Below, one piece after another: positions 27,732 through 35,654 of a stretch of DNA of 64,000 nt. The position numbers and the translations under genes were made by a program. This DNA comes from an uncultured Pedosphaera sp. Lineage in GTDB: Bacteria > Verrucomicrobiota > Verrucomicrobiia > Limisphaerales > Pedosphaeraceae. Every line of letters begins with the position of its first letter. Position 1 is the first letter of the stretch. Location of the stretch: positions 124,001-188,000 of the forward strand of contig CAIXFN010000014.1 of the NCBI GenBank assembly GCA_903918755.1, read 5' to 3'. Below the pieces are notes generated by a model. It made no database searches. It had not been told where the DNA came from and saw only the letters and a program-made list of their open reading frames with translations.

Positions 27732-28423
27732 GGCTCACCCACCATTCCGCCACGGACGCGGCCAGCACCGCGACAGCGTTCACGCTGATCGAGGTACTGC
27801 TGGCCGTGACGATCTCCGCAATCGTGCTGGCGGCGATCAATGTGGTTTTCTTTGGCGCGATCCGCCTACGGGAGGGGTCGGCGGCCGTCACCGAAAAGAC
27901 CTTGCCGATGGATCAATTGGTGAGTGTCATGAAGCGCGATTTGCGCGGGATCGTGCCACCGGACGGGGTGCTTGCTGGCATCATGGCCAGCGATACAACG
28001 GCGGTGGGAATGAACCAACCCGTGCTGTTGGAGATCTACACCGCCACCGGGCAACTGGTGGAGGAAACCCCGTTTGGCGACATCCAGCGGATTGACTACG
28101 CTTTGCAGGATCCCACGAACCGCATGGCGGGGCCCGGGCGGGACCTGGTGCGGAATGTGTCGCGCAACCTGCTGGCGGTGACGCCGGAGACGCCGGTGCC
28201 GCAGCGGTTGATCAGCGGGGTGCAGCAGTTGCAGTTTGCCTATTATGACGGGACGAATTGGGCGAACGTTTGGAGTTCAACCCTCTCGAACATTCCGGTG
28301 GCTATGCGGGTGACCATCACCTTTGCCATCCCGAAGGCGGGCGGGGTGCAGAATCCGCCCATCGAATTTTTAGTGCCGGTGGTCATGGTGTCCCGAACCA
28401 ACACAGTCGAAGCCAGCAACTGA
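27728..28423 (+). CDS. gspJ: Minor pseudopilin GspJ
   Basis: 231 residues. Prepilin site TA-FTLIEVLLAVTISAIVLAAINVV, then TLPMDQLVSVMKRDLRGIVPPDG and the typical ISGVQQLQFAYYDGTNW late region. The start codon overlaps the gspI stop (ATGA). Part of the tip complex with GspI and GspK. Confidence 0.88.
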   Translation: MRLTHHSATDAASTATAFTLIEVLLAVTISAIVLAAINVVFFGAIRLREGSAAVTEKTLPMDQLVSVMKRDLRGIVPPDGVLAGIMASDTTAVGMNQPVLLEIYTATGQLVEETPFGDIQRIDYALQDPTNRMAGPGRDLVRNVSRNLLAVTPETPVPQRLISGVQQLQFAYYDGTNWANVWSSTLSNIPVAMRVTITFAIPKAGGVQNPPIEFLVPVVMVSRTNTVEASN

Positions 28424-28426
28424 CCA

Positions 28427-29824
28427 ATGAAAACCAACCCTCCATCCCGGTTCCATCCGACCGCCGCCCGCGGGCAGCGGGGCTCCGTGCTGGTGTTGGT
28501 GATGTGGATCCTGTTCGGCCTGATCAGCATCACGATTTATTTCGCCCATTCGATGATTTATGAGTTGCGGGCCTCAGACAACCGGGTGGCCGGGATCGAA
28601 GCCGAGCATGCGATTGAGGGTGGCCGGCGGTATGTCAGCCTGATGATTTCCAATATCACCGACCGTGGCTCCATTCCTAGCCCGGCGAACTACCAATGCC
28701 AGGCGGTGCCGGTGGGCAATGGCCGATTCTGGCTCCTGGGCCGGACGAATGTGGATAACGCGCCTCCCGCGGAGCCCACCTGGGGCTTGATGGACGAGGG
28801 GGCGAAGATCAACCTGAACACTGCGAACAGCAACATGCTTTACATGCTGCCGCGGATGACGCCGGAGCTGGTGAATTCAATCCTGGCCTGGCGCAGCACC
28901 AATACGAGCTCCACGACCGGCGGGGCGGAGACCGACACGTATATGCGGTTGAATCCACCCTACACCTGCAAAAACGCCCCCTTCGAAACCATTGGGGAAT
29001 TGCGGCTGATTTACAACATGGACCTGCTGGTCTTGTTCGGGGAAGACCCAAATATGAACGGTATTCTGGACCCCAACGAGAACGATGGGGAAATTCTGCC
29101 GCCTTCGGACAATCAAAATGGGAAGCTGGAACCCGGCATTCTCGAATACGTGACGGTTTATTCCCGCGAGCCGAGCACCACCACCAACGGGACGGCGCGC
29201 ATCCAACTGGGCCCGACCACGGACGTGGAGTCGCTGCGGACGAACATGGAGAGCCTATACGGGGTGACCCAAGCCACCACTTTTCTCGATAAGATTGCAC
29301 CGATCAACCGCAGGCAGGGCAACCGGGTCTATAATCAGCAAATCAACAATCCCTTGCTGTTTTTCCGTGCGACCGGAATGAACGAGGATCAATTCGCGCA
29401 AATTGAGCCCTTGCTTCGCGGTGCTTCCCTCAATGGCTTGGTGAATATCAACACGGCCAGCAGCACGGTGCTGGCCTGCCTGCCCGGAATGGACGCCAAC
29501 ACCGCGGCGCAGGTGGTGGCCTACCGGACCAGCAACCAGGGCACGATTGCGGCGCGCAATTCCATCGGCTGGATCGTCAATGCGATCACCGACAAAACAA
29601 TTTTGCCGCAAATCGCCCCGCGGATCACCGGACGGAGCTACCAGTACACCGCCGACATCGCGGCGGTGGGGCATGACGGCCGGGGATTCCGGCGCACGAG
29701 ATTCATCTTTGACGTCACGCAGGGGGCACCTAACATCATTTACCGCCAGGATCTCACCCATCTCGGATGGGCGCTCGGAAAACAAGTCCGGGACCGCTGG
29801 CAGCTCGGAAAGAAAACATCATGA
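28427..29824 (+). CDS. gspK: Minor pseudopilin GspK
   Basis: 465 residues, the large tip pseudopilin. The N-terminus RGSVLVLVMWILFGLISITIYFAH lacks the FTLIE start, and Glu5 of the mature protein is missing, as in known GspK. ELRASDNRVAGIEAEHAIEGGRRY follows. It carries two helix-hairpin-helix-like stretches, INLNTANSNMLYMLPRMTPE and GLVNINTASSTVLACLPGMD. An acidic DPNMNGILDPNENDGE loop could bind calcium. The stop overlaps the next start (ATGA). Confidence 0.9.
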   Translation: MKTNPPSRFHPTAARGQRGSVLVLVMWILFGLISITIYFAHSMIYELRASDNRVAGIEAEHAIEGGRRYVSLMISNITDRGSIPSPANYQCQAVPVGNGRFWLLGRTNVDNAPPAEPTWGLMDEGAKINLNTANSNMLYMLPRMTPELVNSILAWRSTNTSSTTGGAETDTYMRLNPPYTCKNAPFETIGELRLIYNMDLLVLFGEDPNMNGILDPNENDGEILPPSDNQNGKLEPGILEYVTVYSREPSTTTNGTARIQLGPTTDVESLRTNMESLYGVTQATTFLDKIAPINRRQGNRVYNQQINNPLLFFRATGMNEDQFAQIEPLLRGASLNGLVNINTASSTVLACLPGMDANTAAQVVAYRTSNQGTIAARNSIGWIVNAITDKTILPQIAPRITGRSYQYTADIAAVGHDGRGFRRTRFIFDVTQGAPNIIYRQDLTHLGWALGKQVRDRWQLGKKTS

Positions 29825-31263
29825 TTGATTTCTTCACCAAACGACGGCTCACCTCCGTGCTCGGTTTGGCCATTGACGGCAACCGGCTCGAGGCGGTGGT
29901 ATTGCGCCGCGGCAACAACTCCCTCCAATCCTCCAAGGCGGTCTCCGTGCCGCTCACGCTCTCGCCCCTGACCGGCGATCCGGAGTTGGTGGGCCGGGAA
30001 ATCCGGAACCACCTGGACCAGGCGGGCATCCGGGAGCGGCGGTGCGCCGTCTGCCTGCCGCTGAGCTGGGTGCTTACCCTGCAGACCCAATTGCCGGAAT
30101 TGCCGGAGGCGGATGTGGCCAGCTTCCTCGAGATCGAGGCGGAGCGGGGTTTTCCCTCGGGAGCAGATAGCTTGTTCATCGTCAATTCCCGGGCGCGGAC
30201 GCCGGCGGGAGAACAATATGCGCTCCAAATGGGGGTGCCGCGGAACCATCTGGCACGACTGGAAACGGTGCTCAAAGCGGCGCAACTGAAGCCGGTGCAT
30301 TTCTCGCTGGGCATCGCTGCGTTGCAACCGCCGGGCGCGGCCAACGCCCCCGGAATTCTGACCCTGGCCCTCGCTCTGCACGGCATTGATCTGCAAGTCA
30401 CCGGCGGGGGTGGCATCTTTGCGCTGCGGTCGCTGGATGGCGGCGGGGAAGCGGAAGGGGTGCACCGGGGAGCGGATGCCGATCTGGTGGCCCGAGAGTT
30501 GCGCATTACCCTGGGACAACTCCCCGGCAACGCGGGCGAGGGGCTGCGTAAACTGAAGATTTTCGGCCGGGGCGAACCAGCCCGCAAGTTTGTGGACGAA
30601 ATTTCGCCGCGGGCCCAGGCCATGGGCTTGAAGGTGGAATTGGTGGAGCGCGCGTCGGCGCTGGAGTTTAGTCCGGCGCTACCCGCGGAACTGGTGCTGT
30701 CCACGGCGGTGGTGGTGGCGGTGAACTTGTTGAACGAGGCGCCCGGACCGGAATTCCTGCCGCCGAAGATTCAGCCGTGGAAGCAGATGCTGAACAGCAA
30801 CAAGCTGACTTCGGGCAAGCTCGCCTGGGCTGGCGGGGCGGTCGGGGTGCTCGCGCTGCTCGTGGCGGGGGCGTTTGGCTTCCAACAATGGCAGATCAGC
30901 AGTTACCAAGGCCAGATGGCCGCCATCCAGGCGCAGGTGACCGAACTGAAGACCGATCAGGACCAGATCCGGAAGTTCCGGCCCTGGTTCGACGAAACCT
31001 ACCGGAGCCTGCGCATATTGAAGAAAATCACCGAGGCGTTTCCTGCGACGGGCACCGTGACGGCCAAGACGCTGGAAATCAAAGACCTCTCGAGCATCAC
31101 CTGCACCGGTGTGGCGGTGAATAACCAGGCCTATTTCCGGGTGAGTGACGAGTTGGAAAAAATCCCGGAGGTCAGCGGCGTGATGAGTGATTTTCACGGC
31201 CAGAATCCGTTACAATTTACCTTGAACTTTCAGTGGGAAGGAGCCAAAGCCAGTGGAAATTAA
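29821..31263 (+). CDS. gspL: GspL-like assembly protein (PilM-PilN type fusion)
   Basis: 480 residues. The N-terminal two thirds look like the actin-fold PilM/GspL cytoplasmic domain (SVLGLAIDGNRLEAVVLRRG, CLPLSWVLTLQTQLPELPEADV). A single membrane helix at about 333-353 (LAWAGGAVGVLALLVAGAFGF) and a PilN-like periplasmic part with a coiled coil follow (YQGQMAAIQAQVTELKTDQD). It links GspE to the inner-membrane platform. Its start overlaps gspK by 4 bp. GspL is the better name by gene order; by content it resembles fused PilM and PilN. Confidence 0.82.
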   Translation: MIDFFTKRRLTSVLGLAIDGNRLEAVVLRRGNNSLQSSKAVSVPLTLSPLTGDPELVGREIRNHLDQAGIRERRCAVCLPLSWVLTLQTQLPELPEADVASFLEIEAERGFPSGADSLFIVNSRARTPAGEQYALQMGVPRNHLARLETVLKAAQLKPVHFSLGIAALQPPGAANAPGILTLALALHGIDLQVTGGGGIFALRSLDGGGEAEGVHRGADADLVARELRITLGQLPGNAGEGLRKLKIFGRGEPARKFVDEISPRAQAMGLKVELVERASALEFSPALPAELVLSTAVVVAVNLLNEAPGPEFLPPKIQPWKQMLNSNKLTSGKLAWAGGAVGVLALLVAGAFGFQQWQISSYQGQMAAIQAQVTELKTDQDQIRKFRPWFDETYRSLRILKKITEAFPATGTVTAKTLEIKDLSSITCTGVAVNNQAYFRVSDELEKIPEVSGVMSDFHGQNPLQFTLNFQWEGAKASGN

Positions 31264-31816
31264 AGATCGCCAGAAATTCCTGTTGGTCCTCGCCGCGATT
31301 GGCGTGGGATTGTTTGTGCTGGACAGCGTGGTGATTGAACCCCTGTGGCACAGTTGGACGGAGCGGTCCGCCCGGATCAAGTCCTTGAAGGACTCGCTTA
31401 AGTCGGGCCAGGACCTGATCAAGATCGGTGCGGGCATCCGGGATACGTGGGCGCGCATGTCTACCAACACCCTCAAATCCGACCCCTCGCTGGCCCAGAG
31501 CGACATGTTGAAGGCATTTGACCGCTGGGCCAAGGACAGCGGAATCACCGTGGCGAGCATACATCCGCAGTGGAAATCCACGGGTGAAGATTACGCCCAA
31601 CTGGAAGTGCGGGCGGATGCGAGCGGGAACATCAGTAGTTTGTCAAAGTTTTTGTTTAACGTGGAAAAGGCCCACGCCGTGCACGGGAGCGAAAGCGAAC
31701 ACATCGGCGTGCGCATCGAATCCGTGGAAGTTTCGGCGCGCGACAATGATGGACGGCAACTTTCGCTTGTGCTGCAAATCAGCGGACTGCAACTTGGGGT
31801 TACTCCGGACCAATGA
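31253..31816 (+). CDS. GspM/PilO-like inner-membrane protein
   Basis: 187 residues. A short cytoplasmic start, one membrane helix (FLLVLAAIGVGLFVLDSVVI) and a periplasmic domain that starts as a coiled coil (WTERSARIKSLKDSLKSGQ) and ends in a ferredoxin-like fold (YAQLEVRADASGNISSLSKFL). This is the plan of GspM and PilO. The start is GTG 31253, overlapping gspL by 11 bp; the stop overlaps the next ATG. Confidence 0.8.
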   Translation: MEIKDRQKFLLVLAAIGVGLFVLDSVVIEPLWHSWTERSARIKSLKDSLKSGQDLIKIGAGIRDTWARMSTNTLKSDPSLAQSDMLKAFDRWAKDSGITVASIHPQWKSTGEDYAQLEVRADASGNISSLSKFLFNVEKAHAVHGSESEHIGVRIESVEVSARDNDGRQLSLVLQISGLQLGVTPDQ

Positions 31817-32529
31817 AAAAACATACTACCATCCTCGCCACCTTGCTTTTGGCGACTGCCACCGGCCGTCCTGTCCGCGCGGCGGAAACCGTTGCGGCGG
31901 AAGCCGTGGTGGCGGTCGAAGCCGCACCGGCGGAAACGACCCCCGCCACGACGAATGCCCCACCCGCACGCGGCACGAATACCCCGACGCCTGCCGTCAA
32001 GGAACCGCCCCGGGTTTCCCCCAGCGAGTGGGCGTTTTACAAGATCATCACCGACCGGAACATTTTCAATCCCAACCGGAGTCCCACCAATATCGAAGTG
32101 CCGCCAACCGATAGGCCTCCCACCGTCAGGACGGATTGGTTCACGCTGAAGGGGACGATGAGCTACGAGGAGAAAGCCTACGCCTTTTTCGAGGGAACCG
32201 GCAGCCAGTATAACGGCGGGTTCAAGGCCAATGACGCCATCGGCGGGTACAAGATTGCGGAAATTGCGGGGGACCATATCAACCTGGCGGCTTCGGCGGA
32301 GAAGACCATCGAACTGCGGGTGGGGATGCAAATGCGGCGGGTTGGGACCGGACCTTGGACGCTGGTGGCCAGCCCGGATTTGAGCGCGGCGGCGGAGACG
32401 GGCGACAGCGGTTCCAGTGCCGGTTCCAGCAGCGGCAGCAGTAGCAGCGGCGGCGGCGGGAGCAGCGCGAATGTGGATGAAGTGATGAAGCGAATGATGG
32501 AACGACGGGCCAAAGAAGGCGGGCAGTAA
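31813..32529 (+). CDS. GspC/PilP-like periplasmic connector
   Basis: 238 residues. Signal peptide MKKHTTILATLLLATATG, a Thr/Pro/Ala-rich linker, then an HR-type domain (FYKIITDRNIFNPNR, FTLKGTMSYEEKAYAFFEG, GGYKIAEIAGDHINLAASAEKTIELRVG). Such domains in GspC and PilP contact the secretin N0 domain. Unlike classic GspC there is no retained membrane anchor beyond the signal peptide. A Ser/Gly-rich stretch precedes a basic helical tail, VDEVMKRMMERRAKEGG. It lies directly before the secretin genes. Confidence 0.75.
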   Translation: MKKHTTILATLLLATATGRPVRAAETVAAEAVVAVEAAPAETTPATTNAPPARGTNTPTPAVKEPPRVSPSEWAFYKIITDRNIFNPNRSPTNIEVPPTDRPPTVRTDWFTLKGTMSYEEKAYAFFEGTGSQYNGGFKANDAIGGYKIAEIAGDHINLAASAEKTIELRVGMQMRRVGTGPWTLVASPDLSAAAETGDSGSSAGSSSGSSSSGGGGSSANVDEVMKRMMERRAKEGGQ

Positions 32530-32548
32530 ACAATCAGCTTTAATAAAT

Positions 32549-34273
32549 ATGAAATCGATCAACCGAATACTCTTGATGGCCGGCCTGGCCGGCGGCGTTT
32601 GCGCCGTTGCATCCGCCCGGGCCGCGCAGGATGCCACCACGAACCCACCGGCGACGGTTCCTGCGAATGCGGGGGCGGCGGCACCGCAACCAACCACCGC
32701 GGCGGTGCCGGAACCCGGCACACCGACAGTCCTCGTGACCAACCAACCGCCGGTCATCAGTGACCTGGCCGCCATTCGCGCGATGGGAACCAATGCCGCC
32801 GCGGATTTTGCGGCTGGCAAGGGGCTGCGACTCAACTTCCGGCAGATGCCGCTGCAACTGGTGCTGACCTACATGAGCACCGCGGCGGGGTTCATCATCC
32901 ACACCGATCGCAATGTCAACATTGACGGCAAGGTGGATGTGTGGAGCGATCAACCGATGAGCAAGGCGGAGGCGGTGGCCTTGCTGAAGCAGATGTTGAG
33001 TGAGAACGGGTACGGCGTCCTGGAGAATGGGCGGATGCTGACGATTTTCCCGGCTCTCGATGCCAAAAAGCGGGATGTCAAAGTGCAGGTGGCCAAGGAG
33101 CCGGCGGATATCATCAAGAACTCCGAGATCGTGACCGAGATCATTCCGGTGCGGTCGCTGAACGTGGTGCAACTGGCCAAGGATCTTTCGCCCATGTTGG
33201 ATAATCCGTTGACGGCGCAGGAGTCCGGAAACTCGCTGATCATGACCGACACCCAGATCAATGTGCGCCGGATTGTGGAAATTGTGAAGGCGCTGGATGC
33301 GGTGAGTTCCAGCGTGAATCAGATTCGCGTGTTTCCGCTGGTGTATGCGGACGCCAAGACTTTGGCGACGTTGATCAAGGATTTATTTCCCTCCTCCGAT
33401 GGTGGACGTAGCGGCGGGACCAGTGGCGGCGGCAATACCCGGTTTGGCCGGGGCGGTGGTGGTGGCGGCGGCCGGGGCGGCGGCGGCGGTGGATTCCCGG
33501 GCGCGCCGGGCGGCTTCGGGGGCATGGCGGCACTCTTTGGCGGCGGTGGCGGCGACAGCAATGGGTCGACTCCCACGACGCGCGTGTCGGCGGTGGCGGA
33601 TGACCACAGTAATTCGCTGATCGTCAGCGCGCCGGATGATCTGATGGCGCTGGTGGAAGACGTGGTGAAACAAGTGGATGTGGCCGTTCAGGACGTGACC
33701 CAGGTGAAAGTGTTCAAATTGAAGAACGCGGATGCGGTCGAAATGGCCGATTTGCTCACCAATTTGTTCCCGGATGACACCAATCCCAATGGCGCCAGCA
33801 GCCAGCAGTTTACCTTTGGCGGTTTCGGTGGCGGACGCGGCGGTTTCGGCGGTGGCCGCGGGGCCACGGGCGGACGCGGTGCCACCGGTGCGACCGGCAG
33901 CACTGACCGGATGTCCAAGCTCGGCAAGGTGGTGGCGGTGCCCGACCGGCGCACAGCCTCGGTGGTGGTGAGCGCCTCTAAGATCCTGATGCCGGAAATC
34001 GAAAATATGGTGCAAAACCTGGATGAAAATCCGGCGAAGAAAATGAAGGTATTCGCGTTCAACCTGGAGAACGCGGATCCGCAGGATATCCTGCAGAACC
34101 TGCAGGAAATGTACCCGGCCAGTACGACCGCCGGGGGCCGGAACACGAGCACGACGCAAAGCAATCCGCTGCAAAACCGGGCTAATACCATGCTGCAGCA
34201 GCAGAATTCCACCACCACCACCGGGTTTGGGACCAGTGGCAGCGGCGGGGGCGGCAGCGGCCGGGCGTTTTGA
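32549..34273 (+). CDS. Secretin N-domain protein (GspD, N-terminal half of a split secretin)
   Basis: 574 residues. Signal peptide MKSINRILLMAGLAGGVCAVASA, then an N0-like domain (LRLNFRQMPLQLVLTYMS, about 90-190), then N1 (IIPVRSLNVVQLAKDLSPML), N2 (FPLVYADAKTLATLIKDLFP) and N3 (FKLKNADAVEMADLLTNLFP). N2 and N3 each hold a glycine-rich loop in mid-domain. A further N-domain begins (FAFNLENADPQDILQNLQEMYP) but stops after its first half in a Ser/Gly/Thr-rich tail. No secretin barrel is present. The missing half-domain and the barrel are in the next gene, 48 bp downstream. Confidence 0.9.
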   Translation: MKSINRILLMAGLAGGVCAVASARAAQDATTNPPATVPANAGAAAPQPTTAAVPEPGTPTVLVTNQPPVISDLAAIRAMGTNAAADFAAGKGLRLNFRQMPLQLVLTYMSTAAGFIIHTDRNVNIDGKVDVWSDQPMSKAEAVALLKQMLSENGYGVLENGRMLTIFPALDAKKRDVKVQVAKEPADIIKNSEIVTEIIPVRSLNVVQLAKDLSPMLDNPLTAQESGNSLIMTDTQINVRRIVEIVKALDAVSSSVNQIRVFPLVYADAKTLATLIKDLFPSSDGGRSGGTSGGGNTRFGRGGGGGGGRGGGGGGFPGAPGGFGGMAALFGGGGGDSNGSTPTTRVSAVADDHSNSLIVSAPDDLMALVEDVVKQVDVAVQDVTQVKVFKLKNADAVEMADLLTNLFPDDTNPNGASSQQFTFGGFGGGRGGFGGGRGATGGRGATGATGSTDRMSKLGKVVAVPDRRTASVVVSASKILMPEIENMVQNLDENPAKKMKVFAFNLENADPQDILQNLQEMYPASTTAGGRNTSTTQSNPLQNRANTMLQQQNSTTTTGFGTSGSGGGGSGRAF

Positions 34274-34321
34274 TTGATCCCCGGCGCACGAACAGAATTC
34301 TCATAGAAAGCGATAATCATC

Positions 34322-35569
34322 ATGACTAAGCATTTTGGCAAAAAGATCGGTCTCGGTCTCCTCGTGGGCGCCTGCCTGGCGGCCGTTCCCGCAGTGTTCG
34401 CGCAGCAAGGGCGTGGCGGTGGCGGTGGCGGCGGCGGCGGTGGATTCGGCGGCGGTGGGGGCGGATTTGGCGGCGGCGGCGGAGCCTCGCGGGGTGGTTC
34501 GTCCAGTTCGACCGGTTCCACGCGCGATTACGGGAACAGCACCCAGCTGGGGGATGCCACGTTCTCGATCGACCCGGAAACCCACCAGGTCCTGGTGGCC
34601 ACGGATGAGAGTACGTACCTGAGTATCAGCAATCTGATCTCGCGCCTCGATAAGCCGAAGCCGCAGGTGCTGATCAACGCGGTATTTCTGGAAGTCACCC
34701 ATGATGATGCCCTGGATTTGGGGGTGGATGGGAGTTTTTGGAAATCCATCGGCAACGGCATGAATGTGGGAGCCACCAACCTTTTTAATCTGAGCAGCCT
34801 GGGGTCTCAGGGACAGACAATTGGCTCCAGCACGATGCCGGCGGGCGCCGGGTTGTATGCGATTGCGGGCAAGGATTTTGCCGCGTCTATTCGGGCGATT
34901 TCCTCGGCCGGCAAGACCGAGGTGCTCTCCCGTCCGTCGGTGCTGGTGCGGAACAATCAGCCGGCGACGATCACGGTGGGCCAATCGGTGCCGTTGATCA
35001 CCGGGGTGACATACAGCGGTTTGAACAACACACCGATCAATACCATCAGCTACCAGAGTGTGGGGATCATCCTCCAGGTGACGCCCTTTATTTCGCCCAA
35101 GGGATTGGTCGAAATGATTGTAGCGCCGCAGATCTCCAGTCTGTCGGATAAGAATGTGGGGATCACCGCCGGCATCACCGCCCCGGTGATTGATGTCCGG
35201 TCGGCGAGCACCGTGGTCGTGACCCGGGACGGAGAGACCATCGTGATTGGTGGTTTGATGGAAAACTCCAAAACGACGATCAACAGCAAGATTCCTTTCT
35301 TTGGGGATATTCCCTGGATTGGGGGATTGTTCAGTCACCGGCAGAAAGCCAACACAAAGACCGAGTTGATCATCTTCCTGACGCCGCATGTGGTTAATCA
35401 ACCGGGGGAGATGGCCAAGTATACGGAGATTGAAACCCGCAAGGCGGAGAACGCGCCGAAGGCGTTCACCGAACATGAATTGAACATTTACCTGCCGCCG
35501 AACACGCTGAGCAAGCCGAATACGACCGGCCGAGTCCCGGCGGCGACCACCGTGCCGGACGGGAAATAA
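34322..35569 (+). CDS. Secretin barrel protein (GspD, C-terminal half of a split secretin)
   Basis: 415 residues. It has its own signal peptide (MTKHFGKKIGLGLLVGACLAAVPAVFAQ), a glycine-rich loop (about residues 30-60), then the second half of an N-domain (FSIDPETHQVLVATDESTYL, SISNLISRLDKPKPQVLINA). The secretin domain follows: VFLEVTHDDALDLGVDG, KTEVLSRPSVLVRNNQPATI, TVGQSVPLITGVTYSG, GIILQVTPFISPKGLVEM, then TVVVTRDGETIVIGGLMENS, KIPFFGDIPWIGGLFSHRQ and TELIIFLTPHVV. This is the outer-membrane pore of the T2SS. It must work with the preceding gene product to provide the periplasmic N-domains. Confidence 0.92.
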   Translation: MTKHFGKKIGLGLLVGACLAAVPAVFAQQGRGGGGGGGGGGFGGGGGGFGGGGGASRGGSSSSTGSTRDYGNSTQLGDATFSIDPETHQVLVATDESTYLSISNLISRLDKPKPQVLINAVFLEVTHDDALDLGVDGSFWKSIGNGMNVGATNLFNLSSLGSQGQTIGSSTMPAGAGLYAIAGKDFAASIRAISSAGKTEVLSRPSVLVRNNQPATITVGQSVPLITGVTYSGLNNTPINTISYQSVGIILQVTPFISPKGLVEMIVAPQISSLSDKNVGITAGITAPVIDVRSASTVVVTRDGETIVIGGLMENSKTTINSKIPFFGDIPWIGGLFSHRQKANTKTELIIFLTPHVVNQPGEMAKYTEIETRKAENAPKAFTEHELNIYLPPNTLSKPNTTGRVPAATTVPDGK

Positions 35570-35584
35570 TCCAGGGGTAGTCCT

Positions 35585-35609
35585 CCCGTCGGCGGACTCC
35601 GCCGGCGGG
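35585..35609 (+). terminator. Strong GC hairpin between secretin and kinase genes
   Basis: CCCGTCGGCGG-ACT-CCGCCGGCGGG is an 11-bp stem with one G-T wobble and a 3-nt loop, 16 bp past the secretin stop. No T-run follows, so it may act as an RNA-stabilising 3' end or an attenuator rather than a classic terminator. Confidence 0.4.
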
Positions 35610-35654
35610 GATGGCTGGGGGTTGCGGAGCAGCCGCGTCAAACTGACAAAAATA

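Noticed and set aside
34274-34321. Simple frameshift or sequencing error splitting the secretin
   Set aside because: The second gene has a complete signal peptide after a 48-bp untranslated gap containing a stop, which a single indel would not create.
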